Notes: generated by a model not told the origin, from the letters alone. Shown: positions 23,181-36,076, counted from the first letter of the stretch. The stretch: 64,000 nucleotides of DNA from Okapia johnstoni (GCA_024291935.2 JAGTYA010000024.1:2728001-2792000); one strand, 5' to 3'. Program-made: numbers and translations.

Positions 23181-23869
23181 GCCTGATCTAGAACTTCATA
23201 AACGTGGATTTGGACCGCCTGCACTCCTTTGTGTCTGGCTTCTTGCATTCTGAATGATGATTGTGAGATTCATCCCCGTGGTTGTGTATCAGCGGTTCCT
23301 TCCTTTTTTTTGCTGAGTGAGGCACTCTCACCTCAGTGTGAGTCTTACCCTCCTTCAGTGTGCCCTGTGACATGTGAGGACAAAGAATATCACCTGCCAT
23401 TTCAGTAAACAAGGGATGTTGAGGCCATCACGCCATTGGCCGCTGCAGCCACCTCAACTGTGTACCCTGAGGGGATTCAGGATGGAGATAAACAGGATCC
23501 TGGTTCTAGATAGTTAAGATGCATATCAAAAGAATGATTTCAAGGAGCCCAGACTCTTGTGTCTTCCCATGCACAAGAAAGTGCTAAATTTATTAGCTTT
23601 TTCTTTAATTAACACTAATCATTTGATATTCTGACTACCTGGGGGATTTTTTTGCAACCCTATATATTCTGTCTCCTCCCTTAGCTCTTCAGAACCGTCC
23701 CTCAGAGCTATCTGAGAGGCTTTAGTCCTCAGTACCTCCACTGAATAAATCATAATTCTCAACTTTTAGGTTGTGCTTTTTTTCAGTTGATACCTGACAA
23801 CTGGCAGTTAATTCTGCATGTTTCTCCTCCTGTTGAACCTCTCTCTCTTTCTCTCTCTCTTTCTTTTTT

Positions 23870-23978
23870 TTTAGCAGCACCATGTGGCATGCAAGATCTT
23901 AGTTCCCTGACCAGGGAATGAACCTTCACCCCTTGCAGTGGAAGCAGAACCTTAACCACTGGACCACCAGGGAAGTCC
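23870..23978 (-). mobile_element. Short CHR/BTALU2-type SINE (antisense)
   Basis: Antisense short tRNA-Glu SINE ending accactggaccaccagggaa. It is preceded by a polypyrimidine run at 23839-23873. Confidence 0.85.
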
Positions 23979-24004
23979 CTGTATCTCATTTATTTAAGGG
24001 TCCT

Positions 24005-24252
24005 CAATATGAGCCCAGGGCTTCCCTGGTGGCTCCATGGCAAAGAATCTGCCACCAAGGCAGGAGCCACAGGAGATAGGAGTTCAATCCCTGAGCCGGG
24101 AAGATCCCCTGGAGGAGGGCATGGCAGCCCACTCCAGTATTCTTGCCTGGAGAATCCCCATGGATAGAGGGCCTGGCCAGCTACAGTCCACAGGGTCACA
24201 AAGAGTCAGACACGAATGACGTGACTTAGCACAGCACACAATATGAGCTCAG
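24005..24252 (+). mobile_element. Bov-tA SINE with 14-bp TSD
   Basis: Forward full-length Bov-tA. TSDs are caatatgagcccag at 24005-24018 and caatatgagctcag at 24239-24252. Confidence 0.94.
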
Positions 24253-26082
24253 TGCCTGACCAGGCAGTAAGTGCTGGGAACTTGGAAGTGGGGTATGATG
24301 GGAAGTAGGGGTCAACCGGGAACCAAGTGGTGGGGCAGGCAGGCTAGACACTGGTGGGAGACCTGTCCACTGGTGCCAGAAATCACTCCAAGACCCAGAA
24401 TCCCCAGGCCTTGGGAGCTCAAAGAGATCTCCACCCAGAGGTTCTAGGACAGGGAGGGACTTCCAGGCCAACAAACAAAAGGGCCCGAGTCCAGGGCTGT
24501 CACCTCGGGCCACTGAAAATCTCGTTGGCTGAGGATAGACTCAATAGGATGGTAAATCCCAATTCTCCTTTCTCTTGTTTCCTCCCTTTTCACCCAAACA
24601 GTGCACCTGCCAACTAGCCCCAACACTCAGGCAAAGGTTGGAAGCCAGGTCTCTCTGAGGACCTCCATTCAGTCCCTCCCTCTCACACTGCACACTGGCC
24701 TCACCCTTGGCAGAGCCTTGAGGAAGACCAGGGCTAAGCTTCCAACATCCAGTATGGCTTTCTGGAATCTCAGGGCCCCTGGAGCATGGACATAGGGATC
24801 AGGGTGCTGAGTCCCTCCTCTACCACCTTCCGGCTATGTGACTTTGGCTAGAAGACTCCCTTGTCCGTAAAATGGGTGGTAGCTAGTAGGGTGAGTGTAG
24901 GATCAATTAAGATAAAGTGCTAAGTGCAGTAGCTGGCAGAGAAAGGGTAATGTGACTTGGTGGGACAAGATACCACGCAGGACCTTCTCTGTTTATCCAG
25001 AAAGGTAGTATTAACACCAGAAGCCAGGACTGAGAACAAAAAGCAAAAAGTATTCCACCTTCCAAGCTTGGAGGACTGCTGGCTCCCCACAGGGTCTGGC
25101 AGGCAACGCCTTTTAAGCAGACCCAGAATTATTAACAGAGTGGAGGTGTGTCCCTCTCTCCCTGGGCAGAGCAGGGAGCAATGGATTGGTTCCACTCCCT
25201 GCGTCTGGGCAGCTATGTCCAACTATGCCCCCCATAGTATGTCTCGTCCCACTGGGTCTTCTGCAATGTGACCTGATCACTCCTGCATCAAGAGGACAAG
25301 TCATATCCCCTCCTCTTGAATCTGGGCTGACCTTGGAGACAGAATACAACAGATGTCCCACGTGACTTTTGAGATAAGGCAAAAAGGAACCTTGCAACTT
25401 CTTCCTTAGTCTCTTGGAAAGCTCACTCTGTAGACAGTCCCTCTTGAGACAGTCCCTCTCCAAGAACCCAGCTACGTTGCTGTGAGAAGCCAAGCCACGT
25501 GAACCGGCCATGTGTTGTCCTGCCGGGTTAATTTCAGACACGTACAGAAGTAACGCAGCAAGCGGCAGGGAGCGGTAACTGGAAGCAGGGTCTCAATTTC
25601 CCAGGCCGGGGGTCCTAACTACTGGACCACAGGAGCCAGCAGTTAGGGCTAAGGTCCCTAGTCTTGCCTGCCTAGTCAAGAGCAAATTCAGGTGAGGAAG
25701 CGGAAGGTAAAGTAAAAAGGGTATTGAAAAGTAAAGTATGTGTAGAAAGGCACATGGGCGAGTTCACAGAGAGAGAGTCTGCCTTTGGAAAGTTTAACTC
25801 CTTTATACAGGGGCAGTTTTTTGGGTCTTTGTCTTCCCTCAGGTCAATCACCTTGCTGTGTCCCCCACCCAGCCACCCAACGCCCCAGTTAATTTGTCTC
25901 AGGACCCTCCCCTGGGGTGTGCCTGCACACCTCAGCCACGATGGATCTCAAAGTAAAGGCTTCTGGAAGAAGCAAGACTCATTACTGTCTGGAATCATCC
26001 TCTGACTTTTGACTCCAAGAAGCCTTTCTGCACCTGTGTAATGTCTTCCTTATCCTTTACTCAGGCAGGGTTTTTGTTTCTT
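24253..26082. other. Intergenic stretch, nothing recognised
   Basis: No coding signature. A short tandem duplication (agacagtccctctt, twice) lies at about 25431-25462. The sequence is otherwise unremarkable. Confidence 0.5.
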
Positions 26083-27055
26083 TGTCCTTTCCACAAACTG
26101 TGAAAGATTCTTCAAGAGATGGGAATACCAGACCACCTGACCTGCCTTCTGAGAAATCTGTATGCAGGTCAGGAAGCTACAGTTAGAACTGGACATGGAA
26201 CAATAGACTGGTTCCAAATCGGGAAAGGAGTATGTCAAGGCTGTATATTGTCACCCTGCTTATTTAACTTACATGCAGAGTACATCATGAGAAATGCTGG
26301 GCTGGATGAAGCACAAGCTGGAATCAAGATTGCCGGGAGAAGTATCAATAACCTCAGATATGCAGATGACACCACCCTTGTGGCAGAAAGTGAAGAAGGA
26401 CTAAAGAGCCTCTTGATGAAAGTGAAAGAGGAGAGTCAAAGAGTTGGCTTAAAACTCACCATTCAGAAAACTAAAAGATCATGGCATCCAGTCCCATCAC
26501 TTCATGGCAAATAGATGGGGAAACAGTTGAAACAGTGGCAGACTTTATTTTTGAGGGCTCCAAAATCACTGCAGTTGGTGACTGCAGCCATGAAATTAAA
26601 AGACACTTACTCCTTGGAAGGAAAGTTATGACCAACCTAGATAGCATATTAAAAAGCAGAGAGACGTTACTTTGCCAACAAAGGTCTGTCTAGTCAAGGC
26701 TATGGTTTTTCCATTAGTCATGTATGGAGAGTTGGACTATAAAGAAAGCTGAGCACCGAAGAATTGCTGCTTTTGAACTGTGGTGTTGGAAAAGACTCTT
26801 GAGAATCCCTTGGACTGCAAGGAGATCCAACCAGTCCATCCTAAAGGAGATCAGTCCTGGGTGTTCATTGGAAGGACTGATGTTGAAGCTGAAACTCCAA
26901 TACTTTGGCCACCTGATGTGAGGAAGTGACTCATTTGGAAAGACCCTGATGCTGGGAAAGATTGAAGGCGGGAGGAGAAGGGAACAACAGAGGATGAGAT
27001 GGTTGGATGGCATCACCGACTCAATGGAGATGAGTTTGAGTAAACTCCGGAAGCT

Positions 27056-28134
27056 GGTGATTGCCGGAGTCCAGCTCCAGCTGGTCCAGGGGTTCCCTCA
27101 GGATGGACGGCGTCGGCGAATGCGAATGAGAAGACACAGCGAGTCTCAGTGTTTCCAAGTGTCTTCTGACTTTATTGTTTTTTAAGACAGCTTTTATATC
27201 TTTAGTTGTATTTTTTAAAGAATATAGGCACAGCAGATTATGACAAAGAAGGAATTCATTAACAGAAAGTTTTAAAGCAAAACCTGTTTTTCTAAGGGTT
27301 GATCAGCCAAAACACTTTTGTATCAGGCACAGCAGATTATGACAAAGAATGTGTTCGTCAACAGAAAGTCTTAAAATAAAACCTGTTTTTCTATAATCTA
27401 TCTTACGCCTTGAGCCCAACAAAAAGGAATGTGGTCCTATAAAGTCATGGTACAGCAAGCTGAAACAATGTAGTACAAAGGTCAGTTCTTAGCAAAAAAT
27501 CACCGGCTAAATTAGCAATCTTATTATTTGTATTAAGGCTAAACTTTATTTCTATATAAGTTTTTAAACTATTATACTTTCATTACGCAGGCTAAATACG
27601 TTAAGAGCAAAAACATAGTGAGTAAATATAGACTAAATAACAGTTTCATAAAGCAATATTTCTTATATTTCCTAACAAGCCTTTTTCCTACGAAGAGCTC
27701 CGTACCTATTGGGGCTTTTGTGTGTTAGGCTCTCAATACTCTTTATTGTTAAAGGGCAGTCATGCACATTAGCTCCAAAAGCACAGGTACATTTATTAAA
27801 TAAACCAATATGCCAGCAAGAAGAATTTAGATTAATATACTCCATATCCTAGACAATCCCATCAGGGTGCCACCGTTTTTTAGGGGCCTTGTCGATTGAG
27901 GTTTTAGATTGATCTATATAGGAAGAGAATCAGGAAAAGGCCTTTTACCTAAGTCATGGAAAATAAGAAGAGGTCTATTGTAGCAAACATCAGAAAGATA
28001 GACGTCATCTTTAAGGTGAGCGCTGAGGCAGCCTTCCGAGAATCCCCGAGGCCTGAGAAGCCGTGCTCGATCAGTCCTGCCCCTCATGACACTGTCATGG
28101 GTGGGATCTCGTGGGCTGGCTCCCAGCAGGTGAT
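27056..28134 (-). mobile_element. Solo LTR of a class II (ERVK-like) endogenous retrovirus
   Basis: A 1067-bp LTR (27062-28128) has TG at one end and CA at the other. It is flanked by a perfect 6-bp TSD, ggtgat (27056-27061 and 28129-28134), inside a BovB. Six-base duplications are typical of class II retroviral insertions. Read on the minus strand, a TATA-like tataaaag and an AATAAAG polyadenylation signal lie near the 3' end, at about 27200-27165, setting the orientation. No internal proviral sequence remains, so it is the product of LTR-LTR recombination. It carries a direct repeat of about 70 bp with a 99-bp period. Confidence 0.9.
27227..27395 (-). repeat. Direct repeat inside the LTR (period 99 bp)
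   Basis: The block beginning ggcacagcagattatgacaa occurs at 27227 and again at 27326. Each copy runs about 70 bp to acctgtttttct. It lies upstream of the TATA-like site in LTR orientation, the place where U3 enhancer repeats sit in related retroviruses. Confidence 0.85.
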
Positions 28135-28559
28135 GGACAGGGAGGCTTGGTGTGCTGCAATGCATGGGGTCGCAAAGAGTCGGACACAAGTGAGCGACTG
28201 AACTGAACTGAACTGTCCTTGCCATGATTATTCCCTTGAGGTGTTTACAAGAGGCAAAGACTGGCTATTTACCTGTTTCTGTTGTTACTTCCATTTCCGA
28301 GAGCAAAGAGGAGGCTGGTTATAAATTCCTCAACTGGAGCCCACCTATCTCTTATCTCAGGAAATGCAAACAGAAGGGTGGCTGATTGTAAATGTCCAAC
28401 CTGGAGCCCGTCTATCTCCTACCTCAAGATGACAGGGCCCACTGAGCCTTCAAGCCATTCCAGCTCAGGCGCCAGCCCCAAGTGATTGAATGAAGTAGCC
28501 TCCAGGTGATTCCAGCCCTACCCATTTGAATCTTCCCAGCAAAGGGTCCAGACATCATG

Positions 28560-29170
28560 GAGCAATGTATTAGTTATCTATCGCTGTATAACAAATTATC
28601 CCCCAAATGCTACAGCTTAAAACAACAAACATTTTTGATCTCTCAGTTTCTGACAGTTAGGAATCTGAGAGCAGCGCCTCTAGATGCTTCTGACTCAGGG
28701 TTTCTCATGAAGTTGCAGTCAAGCTGTCGGCCTAGGGCTACAGTCATCTCTCTCTGGGGTCAGCAGGAGGCCTCAGTTCTTCCCTAGATGGGTCTCTCCA
28801 TATATGAGTGTCATCACTCATGGCAGCTGGCTTCTTGCTGGAAAAAAGAGGCACAGCCTCCGAGTGTGTTCAACACAATTACCAGGTTTCCTCAGGGAGA
28901 AAATTTGCCGAATTCGAAGTCATTTCTATTAGCCTTATTGGGATGTGCTGGGAAATTCTCTGCATTATATTTCATTGGGAGAAATAGCAGGCTTTTGACT
29001 TGAGAGTATTAAATCTGGAAAAGGTCAATCAAAAAGAGGGAGAGAGGCAAAAACCACATCATCTTTTATAACCTAGACTCCAAAGTGACATCCTATCACT
29101 TCTGCCATATACTGTTGGTTACACAAACCAATCTGATGGAAAATGGGAGGGGACTACACAAAGACGTAAA
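28560..29170 (+). repeat. Ancient LINE/LTR-like repeat
   Basis: Begins with the common tagttatctatcgctgtata and the acagcttaaaacaacaaaca block. It shares its 3' blocks with 22150-22645. No ORF of note. Confidence 0.65.
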
Positions 29171-29745
29171 AACCCAGAGGTAGGGGTCATAGTCCCTGGC
29201 ATTTGCCAAAATAAAGGGCACTGGAGAGAGAAGACCAAGGAGGTGACCAGGTGGCAAATGGGCAAGAAGACAAAGAAAGACTAATTCTGCCCATGTCCAT
29301 GGGCCCTGGGATTGGGGCTACAGAGAGCAGAAGCTCGGGGGCAGCAGGCCAGTGGGGGCTAAGAGCAAGCCTTGCCAGGGAGTTCGAGGCTGCCAGCAGA
29401 GGAAGTTATTTGTCACAGAGTCCTTGAACAGCATGGCCTTGCGGGGGGTGGGGGCACCTCCACGCACCATGTCTGCAGATAATGAATGAGTTGAGCAACT
29501 GTGATGACAGGAACACAGCCACGCTATAAGCAGTCACCTAGAGGTCAGCCAAGGGTCAGCAAGAGACACCTAAGGAAACAACTCTTTTTTTTTTTTCCTT
29601 CTTGTTCCTCCACCAGAGGGCAGGGAAGAGACAGATCAGAGCACATCAGTCTCCTCTCCTGCCACAGGTCCTGCCTGCTGCAACTTTGAATCCAATAGAG
29701 ATTGATCTTTTAAGAAGGAAAAACTGAGGTAATGCCTCAAACTAA
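29171..29745. other. Intergenic stretch, nothing recognised
   Basis: No coding or clear repeat signature apart from short homopolymer runs. Confidence 0.45.
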
Positions 29746-29918
29746 AGACTGTACTAAAAACTAGGGAATTCCCTGGCAATCCAGTGGTTAGGACGCTATA
29801 CTTCCACTGCAGGGGGTGGGCGTTCCATCCCCGGTTGGGGAACTAGGATCTGGTATGCCCTTGGGGCAGCCAAAAAAATAGGAAAGCAGGAGAGAGAGAG
29901 AGAGACTGCACTAAAAAC
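29746..29918 (+). mobile_element. Short CHR/BTALU2-type SINE with 16-bp TSD
   Basis: Forward element from tagggaattccctggcaatc. TSDs are agactgtactaaaaac at 29746-29761 and agactgcactaaaaac at 29903-29918. A (GA)n run precedes the right TSD. Confidence 0.94.
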
Positions 29919-31371
29919 CAAAAATGCCTGAAAGTTTTGGAACCAGCTGGCAACTTCATAGGAGGTGGGGGAAGGCAAGATCCCATCAGGAAAGGAGTGA
30001 TAGATTAGAGCTGGTATTTTTTAACTGTCTGATATTTACCTTTAAGTGTTGATATTCCTCAAACTAGTTGCTAAAGCCATTATTATTGTTGTTGTTGTTC
30101 TTGACTCCTCCTGTTTCACCTCATTCATTCACTCACTTATTCACTCCCCTTTCACCTCATATATTCATTCACTCATAAGCACATACTGTGTGCCAGGCAC
30201 TGTGCTAGGCACAGTATTATGATAAGTACAGTGAATTAGAAGTACAGTCAATTGGCCACCAGGTCCTGTCCATTCAGCTTTCAAATATCTCCTAAGCCTT
30301 TTTTGTCCATTCTCCAACCCTAGATGTCTCTGCCTTGGCTCAAGCCTCAGTAGCTCCCGTTGGATTATACTTTTGGCTCTGACCTCTTACCGTCCAGTCC
30401 ATTCTCTACCCTTCCCAAGAGAGACCTTTCCAAAAGGCAAACAGAATTATCACTCCCTGATGAAGACAGCTCATTGTCCCCCAGCATCCATCATTCCTTT
30501 AGTAAGAGTCTCTACATTTTAGATGAGCACATGTCTGTCCAGAATAAAAACTCTGTTTCCTGGCACTCTGGCTGCCTGGGGTGGGCACGAGACTACATTC
30601 TGGATGGAGCAATGAATGACAGTGATGTGTGAAAGTTGGAGGTTCTGCCTTTCAAGGAAAGAGGTGTGTCTTCCACAGCCCCTTCATTTCTCCCTGCTGG
30701 CTGAAATGCAAAAGTGATGATCGGAGCTGGAGCCGTCCTCTAGGACCACTAGAAGGAAGCAGTATTAAGGATGTCTGGGCGACAGGAGGGAAGGAGCCAG
30801 GCAGGGTCCTTGAGGACTGTGGAATCACCATGCCCGCTCTGGCTTACCTACTCGGGTTTTCACATAAGTGACAAGTAAACTTCTATCTTGTTTAACCCAT
30901 AGTTATTTTGAAGTCTTTGTTATAGTAGTTGAGCCTGTTTTCTAACTAATAAACCCTCCAACTCAAACTCTTCCTATGGCTCCTACTGTCAGGTTAAGTC
31001 CAAGCAAGTGAACCTGGAACTTAGGACCTTTGAGATAAAAACTGCCTGTCAGACTAGTTTCTCACCCTATCGCTTTCTCTTTTTTAGTATAAACTCTGTG
31101 TTTCACTCATACCAAACTACTTGCACTTACTAAGTGCACTAAGCTGATTCATGCTTTGAGGCCTTTGCTTAAACAATTCCCTCTTCCTGGAATGCCCTTC
31201 CTGCTTCTTCTTTGCTGTCTCCTTCCTGCTCATCCTTCAGGACTCAGTTCTGGAGTCATGTCCTTTGTAAAGTTATCCCAGAACACCCACCCCAATCCCA
31301 GATTATTCACCTCTACTAAATGCTTCCTTAGTACATTGTATATATTTCTCTGGTGTCTGGTAGACTAGAAA
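29919..31371. other. Intergenic stretch with MIR and L2 remnants
   Basis: A MIR-like piece lies at about 30160-30260 (gtgccaggcactgtgctagg). An old unnamed repeat lies at about 30530-30950. L2 begins near 31150 (cctttgcttaaacaattccc, ttcctggaatgcccttcctg). No gene was seen. Confidence 0.55.
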
Positions 31372-31674
31372 CTTCAACTGGGCAGGAACTTCCCTGGTGG
31401 TCCAATGGTTAAGAATCTGCCTGCCAATGGAGGGGACGCGGTCCTATCCCTGGTCTGGGAAGATTCCACATGACCTGAGACAGTTGAGCCCATGCACCAC
31501 AACTACTGAGCCAGCATGGCCTAGAGCCTGTGCTCTGCAACAAGAGAAGCCACTGCAATGAGAAGCCTGCACACCGCAACTAGGGAGTAGCCTCCGCTCA
31601 CTGCAACTAGAGACAGCCCGTGCAGGAAGCAATGAAGAGCCCGTGTACCACAACAAAGACCCAGTGCAGCCAAA

Positions 31675-31709
<35 letters not shown>

Positions 31710-31830
31710 AAGCATTAAAAAAAAATCTTCAGCAGGGCAGTGAAAGCCCCTGTCTGGTTTATACTAAATATCCAGTCTCTAGCATATCAGTACAGCCCAA
31801 TAAATAGGCATTAGGTGAATGAATGACTAA
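31150..31830 (+). repeat. L2 LINE 3' end, split by a SINE
   Basis: L2 at 31150-31371 resumes at 31741 and ends near 31820 with caataaataggcattaggtg. The interruption is the CHR SINE at 31386-31726. Confidence 0.7.
31372..31740 (+). mobile_element. CHR-2-type SINE with long A tail
   Basis: Forward element from ttccctggtggtccaatggt to an unbroken A run of about 29 bases at 31678-31706. TSDs are cttcaactgggcag at 31372-31385 and cttcagcagggcag at 31727-31740. The long A run suggests a fairly recent insertion. Confidence 0.9.
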
Positions 31831-32541
31831 ATTAACCAGCCCACCTCATTTATCACACTGTACTATCATCCTCTGATCACTCTCTTGTCTGTGTCCACTC
31901 TCATCTGAGATCCCTGACACAAGGACCACACAGTTCTGACCGCTAGGCATAGTAGGTGCTCAGTAAATGTTCTAGGAGCAATTCCAACCCACTGCCCTCT
32001 GTTCTGCATCATCATTTTCCAACAGAACTTCTGGCTCGTTTCTCACAGGCAGTATCCAATGTGCGATCTTCCCCCGAAAGCGTGTATTGGCTGCTATTAA
32101 CAACATAAGCCTTTTCTTGGTAGGCTGGCAGCATTTATGGAAATTAACATTTGGCCACAGTGACCTCAAAACGCTGCGAGCTGAAAGGCTTTGCTTGTTG
32201 AAGTGGCCTGGGCTTAGCCAGTTCTTTAGAAAACTACATCTCAGCATTTTGGCTTGGATGGCAAAGGGATAGCAAGCAAGTTACAGAGACTGGGAAGTGG
32301 ATACCAGGTCGGGGGAGGTTGTGGAGCCCCAGGAAGGCACAGAAGAAGGATGGGTACGCTCTGGTAGCTGGGGGGTGGGTAACTGAAACTCAGAGTCCAT
32401 GGTAAGTAGGTCTCGGTTCACTTGGCAAGAGTCTCTTGTCCAGCCACTTTGTTTTAACCCCAGTGAGGGATAGATCAGTTTGGACGGACTTGGTTTTGCT
32501 CTAGTAAGAAACAACAGGGACAACCTCAGTAGCCTGAAACA
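31831..32541. other. Intergenic stretch, nothing recognised
   Basis: L2-type tail fragment near 31945-31970 (agtaggtgctcagtaaatgt); otherwise nothing I can name. Confidence 0.45.
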
Positions 32542-32908
32542 ACAAAATAAATTTATTTTTATATAAATCACTTTATATATTTATTTTTGGTTGTGCTGGA
32601 TCTCTGTTACTGTGCACAGGCTTCCTCTATTTGCAGCAAGCGGGGGCTACTCTTCATTGCAGTGTGTGGGGTTCTCATTGCAGTGGCTTCTCTTGTTGCA
32701 GACCATAGGCTGTAGGCTCTAGGTGCCTGGGCTTCAGGAATTGCAGCTCACAGGCTCTAGAGTGCGGGCTCAGTGGTTGTGGCACAAAGGCTTCGTTGTT
32801 CTGCAGCATGTGGAATCTTCCTAGACCAGGGATCAAACCTGGGTCCCCAGCACTGGCAGGTGGACTCCTATCCTCTATACCACCAGGGAAAGCCCACAAA
32901 ATAAATTT
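32542..32908 (-). mobile_element. CHR-2-type SINE with perfect 13-bp TSD
   Basis: Antisense element from tttttggttgtgctggatct to ataccaccagggaaagccc. TSD acaaaataaattt lies at 32542-32554 and 32896-32908. Confidence 0.95.
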
Positions 32909-33407
32909 CTTGCTCATACTCTACACTCATGTGAATCAAACAGGGGTTTTACCTCAAGGCAGGTTCTCAGAGACCTAGTCCAAGGGAGGATCCATCTCAA
33001 CACAGGTTTCTGTGTCTGCAGAGGCAGGGCAACGAGAACATAGAAACCCTGCACTGGCTCTCAAACGCTCTGCCCTGAAGGGTCATGTATGTCACTTCTG
33101 CCCACATTTCATTGGCCAAAGCAAGTCCTATGCTCTCGCTGAAGTTTCACAAAGCAGGGATAAGTAACAGGGAGAGACAGAAAATATCTGTGAATGACAG
33201 TGATCTACCACCAAAGAAAATGCCATTTGGTGGGAGCTTTCACTAACTGCTGAATTTCAAGCAAGCTATCAATCAGGCTGGGACTTGATTTTCCCAAACA
33301 GAAAACAAGATAGTGACAGTTCTGACACAGCCTGAGCAGTGTGATAACTCAGTAAAATTATATGCAAAAAGTTGAACACAGGGCCTGGGATAAATACTTG
33401 GTCAATA

Positions 33408-33548
33408 AATGATTCTTCAGGGAATTCCCTGGCTGTCCAGTGGTTAGGACTTCATGTTCTCATTGCCAAGGGCCTCAATTCAATCCCTGTGTTAGGAAAT
33501 TAAATCCTGCAAGCTTCAAGGCCAAAAAATAAACAAAAAAAATGATTT
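33408..33548 (+). mobile_element. Short CHR/BTALU2-type SINE
   Basis: Forward element from gggaattccctggctgtcca to an A-rich tail. Candidate TSDs aatgattct and aatgatttt flank it. Confidence 0.82.
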
Positions 33549-34165
33549 TAAAGTTAAATTATGGAGAACCATGATGGCCAAAAAGCAAGAGTGAAATGGA
33601 AGAGTGAAATGATCGTGCAGGATCACTGAAGCTAGAACAGTAAGAACCCTGAGCTGCATTTCTCTCTTTTTTTTTCATACATGCAGCAGCTGGGATCAAA
33701 GGCTGCTGTTCTGCCTTGAGAAGGCCTTTGACCTTTATGGGCCCAAGCAGGCATAGCTGACCTCTTGGCCTGCTTTGGTTCTTGCCAGCTGTGCTGATGT
33801 GGCCTGTGAAACAGAACCGTGAATGTGGCCAGCCAGCCAGGCCCTCTGGAGGTCACCTTTGGATTTGAGCGTTGCAAGGAGAACTCTCAGGGTGACTGAA
33901 GCCTGGTGCTCCTAGGCCTGAGAAATTAACTCTGAGATGTATATTTTGTGCTAGTTACCTGCACCAGGCAGACACATAACCAGCTCCTGCCTAAGCTGTC
34001 AGCCAGGAGCCAGGAGGAGATGGGGGCTTCTCACACTTAGCAGAACCCTCTTTCTGTGGGGGGAGCAGCAGCTTACATCTCAGTGTGGATTTGGGAGGCC
34101 TCAGCTCCCTGTACCTCTATCTGGGAACATGCACAATGTCTCCTCCTTAGTGGACTCCCAACAGA
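33549..34165. other. Intergenic stretch, nothing recognised
   Basis: No coding or repeat signature that I can name. Confidence 0.45.
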
Positions 34166-34397
34166 TAGATTTCCATGAGTGCTAAGTCACTTCAGGCATG
34201 ATTGACTCTTTGTGACCCTATGGACTGTAGGCCGCCAGGCTTCTCTGGCCATGGGATTCTCCAGGCAAGAATACTGGAATGGGTTGCCGTGCCCTCCTCC
34301 AAAGAATCTTCCCGACGCAGGGATTGGACCCATGTCTCTTAAGTCTCCTGCATTGGCAGGTGGGTGCATTGGCCACCTGGAAAGCCCAGGTTTCCAT
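34166..34397 (-). mobile_element. Bov-tA SINE (antisense)
   Basis: Antisense full-length element, gtgctaagtcacttcaggca to ggccacctggaaagccc. Candidate TSDs are agatttccat and aggtttccat. Confidence 0.88.
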
Positions 34398-35918
34398 AAG
34401 CTGGGCCACTAAAGAAAAGTTGGAATTCTCCAGTTCTACCAGTGTTTTTCATTAATCATTTCAGCCTCCTGATGGAACACCCCAGCCAGGCCAAAATTTT
34501 GCATTCTACAGCAGCTCCTCTGAGAGCAATACCAGGGAGAAACTGGAGGCTATAGGAAGTCAGCCAGAGGGCAGCTGAGATATTCCTGGTGAGAGGGGAA
34601 GGTGGCCTGAACCAGGATGGAGCCAGAGGGCTGGAAGAAAGGACACAGACATGAGAGGTGTTAAGGAGATGGGGCAGATACAACTTGCTGACCACTTAGA
34701 TCTGGGGGAAGGGGAGGAGGGATGGGAATGAGTCAGGCTGACTCCCAGAACTGCCTTAAGAAAGATTTTTTAAATTTGGCACCAAAAGTACCTTGACAGA
34801 AAAATCTGACCTGAAAGACATTCTGACTTGAAGGATATGAGTCTCTATAATCTTTAGGCATCTCATACATTTTACTGCAGAAATATTCATGTATTTCACT
34901 ACATGGGGCTGCCCCCAACCACACTCACAGCATTACATAACGCACTGCCCTACCTCGTGTCACCTTTGTCTAAAGTCCAAAAGAACTCCAAATTCTGAAT
35001 CACATTTGGTCCTAGATAAGGGACTGTGGGCCTATAAAAATAGCAGTGGCGGCAGCTGACCACCACACTAGGCTCCTCCTGAGACGGCCTGCAGGGCTGT
35101 CCTTGTCCCCGTTTGCTTTCCAGCCATCAGTTCACAGCAGTTTCTCCTGTGAGCACCTTGTAACTCTCTCAGGGCCTCTTCTAATCCACTGGTCACCAGT
35201 GTCCACTGCCCACCAACCCCCAATGGCAGCTATACATTCTAATGTCCCTACTGTACACTGGGTCAGGAGCGGGGCCGTAGGGTGTCTAGAGTCTCTGGCC
35301 TTGCTCTGAATCATGGGTAGGGGTAGGGCTCTGAGATCCTATGCTTTCTTTGCCCCCCATCCCACCCCACACTCCATTTCCCAGAAAAATGACAGATCTT
35401 CATCTGCTCTAGGATTTCCCACACCTCCTATTATTAACACTCCTCACGCCACCGACCTCCAAGGTTCCCCATATTTATGAAAATGCTTGGTTCTTGCAGT
35501 GGGGAGCTAACTTTGCTTCTTCCATTTTTCTTTTCCCTTAGGCAGGACCTCAACATTCAGCATCCTCAAATGAGACTCGTTCTCTTTTGTTCTTTGTCTT
35601 CCTTGCTGTCATCCCTAGCATGAAGGTAGAAAAACCACCTGGCAGAAAGAGATTGGTTGATACTAAAAATGACACTCAGGCTAATAAACAGGTTACCGCT
35701 TTCTAGAAGACACCTTCTCTTCCACTTGGCCACTCCTCGGGTTACCAGCTCACTGTCTCCCTCCTTTCCTGGCCCAGCCTCAAGAATGAGGAATCTTGAC
35801 TCACACCTCCTCCACCTCAATCCACTCTCCACCCCAGCCTCCAGCTGAAACTACTCCCCTGTTAAAGGTAGGACAAATTCCAAGAAGGCCAATTCCAAGG
35901 AGCTTTTCTCAGTACTCA
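34398..35918. other. Intergenic stretch, nothing firm
   Basis: A cctataaaaatagc TATA-like motif at about 35031-35044 is followed by GC-richer sequence, but no exon, ORF family or splice pattern supports a gene. Confidence 0.4.
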
Positions 35919-36076
35919 TTTTGATTCCTTCTGCTGCTGCTACTGCTAAGTTGCTTCAGTCGTGTCCGACTCTGTGCGACCCCGTAGACAGCAGCCCACC
36001 AGGCTCCCCCGTCCCTGGGATTCTCCAGGCAAGAACACTGGAGTGGGTTGCCATTGCCTTCCCTGTTGATTCCTTC
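35919..36076 (-). mobile_element. Bov-A monomer SINE with TSD
   Basis: Antisense monomer: ctgctgctgctactgctaag at the left and gggttgccattgccttccc at the right, flanked by ttgattccttc on both sides. Confidence 0.9.

Larger units (their letters stand above)
26083..28220 (+). mobile_element. BovB LINE 3' half, split by a solo LTR
   Basis: Forward BovB runs from mid reverse transcriptase (26090) to 27061 and resumes after the LTR at 28135 to the gaactgaactgaactg tail near 28213. A 7-bp TSD candidate, tgtcctt, lies at 26083-26089 and 28214-28220. The RT YADD box is intact within the open segment 26119-26514, but later frames are broken. Confidence 0.9.

Noticed and set aside
35031..35310. TATA-like cctataaaaatagc followed by GC-richer sequence
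   Set aside because: No supporting exon, CpG island, splice pattern or protein family; isolated TATA-like strings are common.
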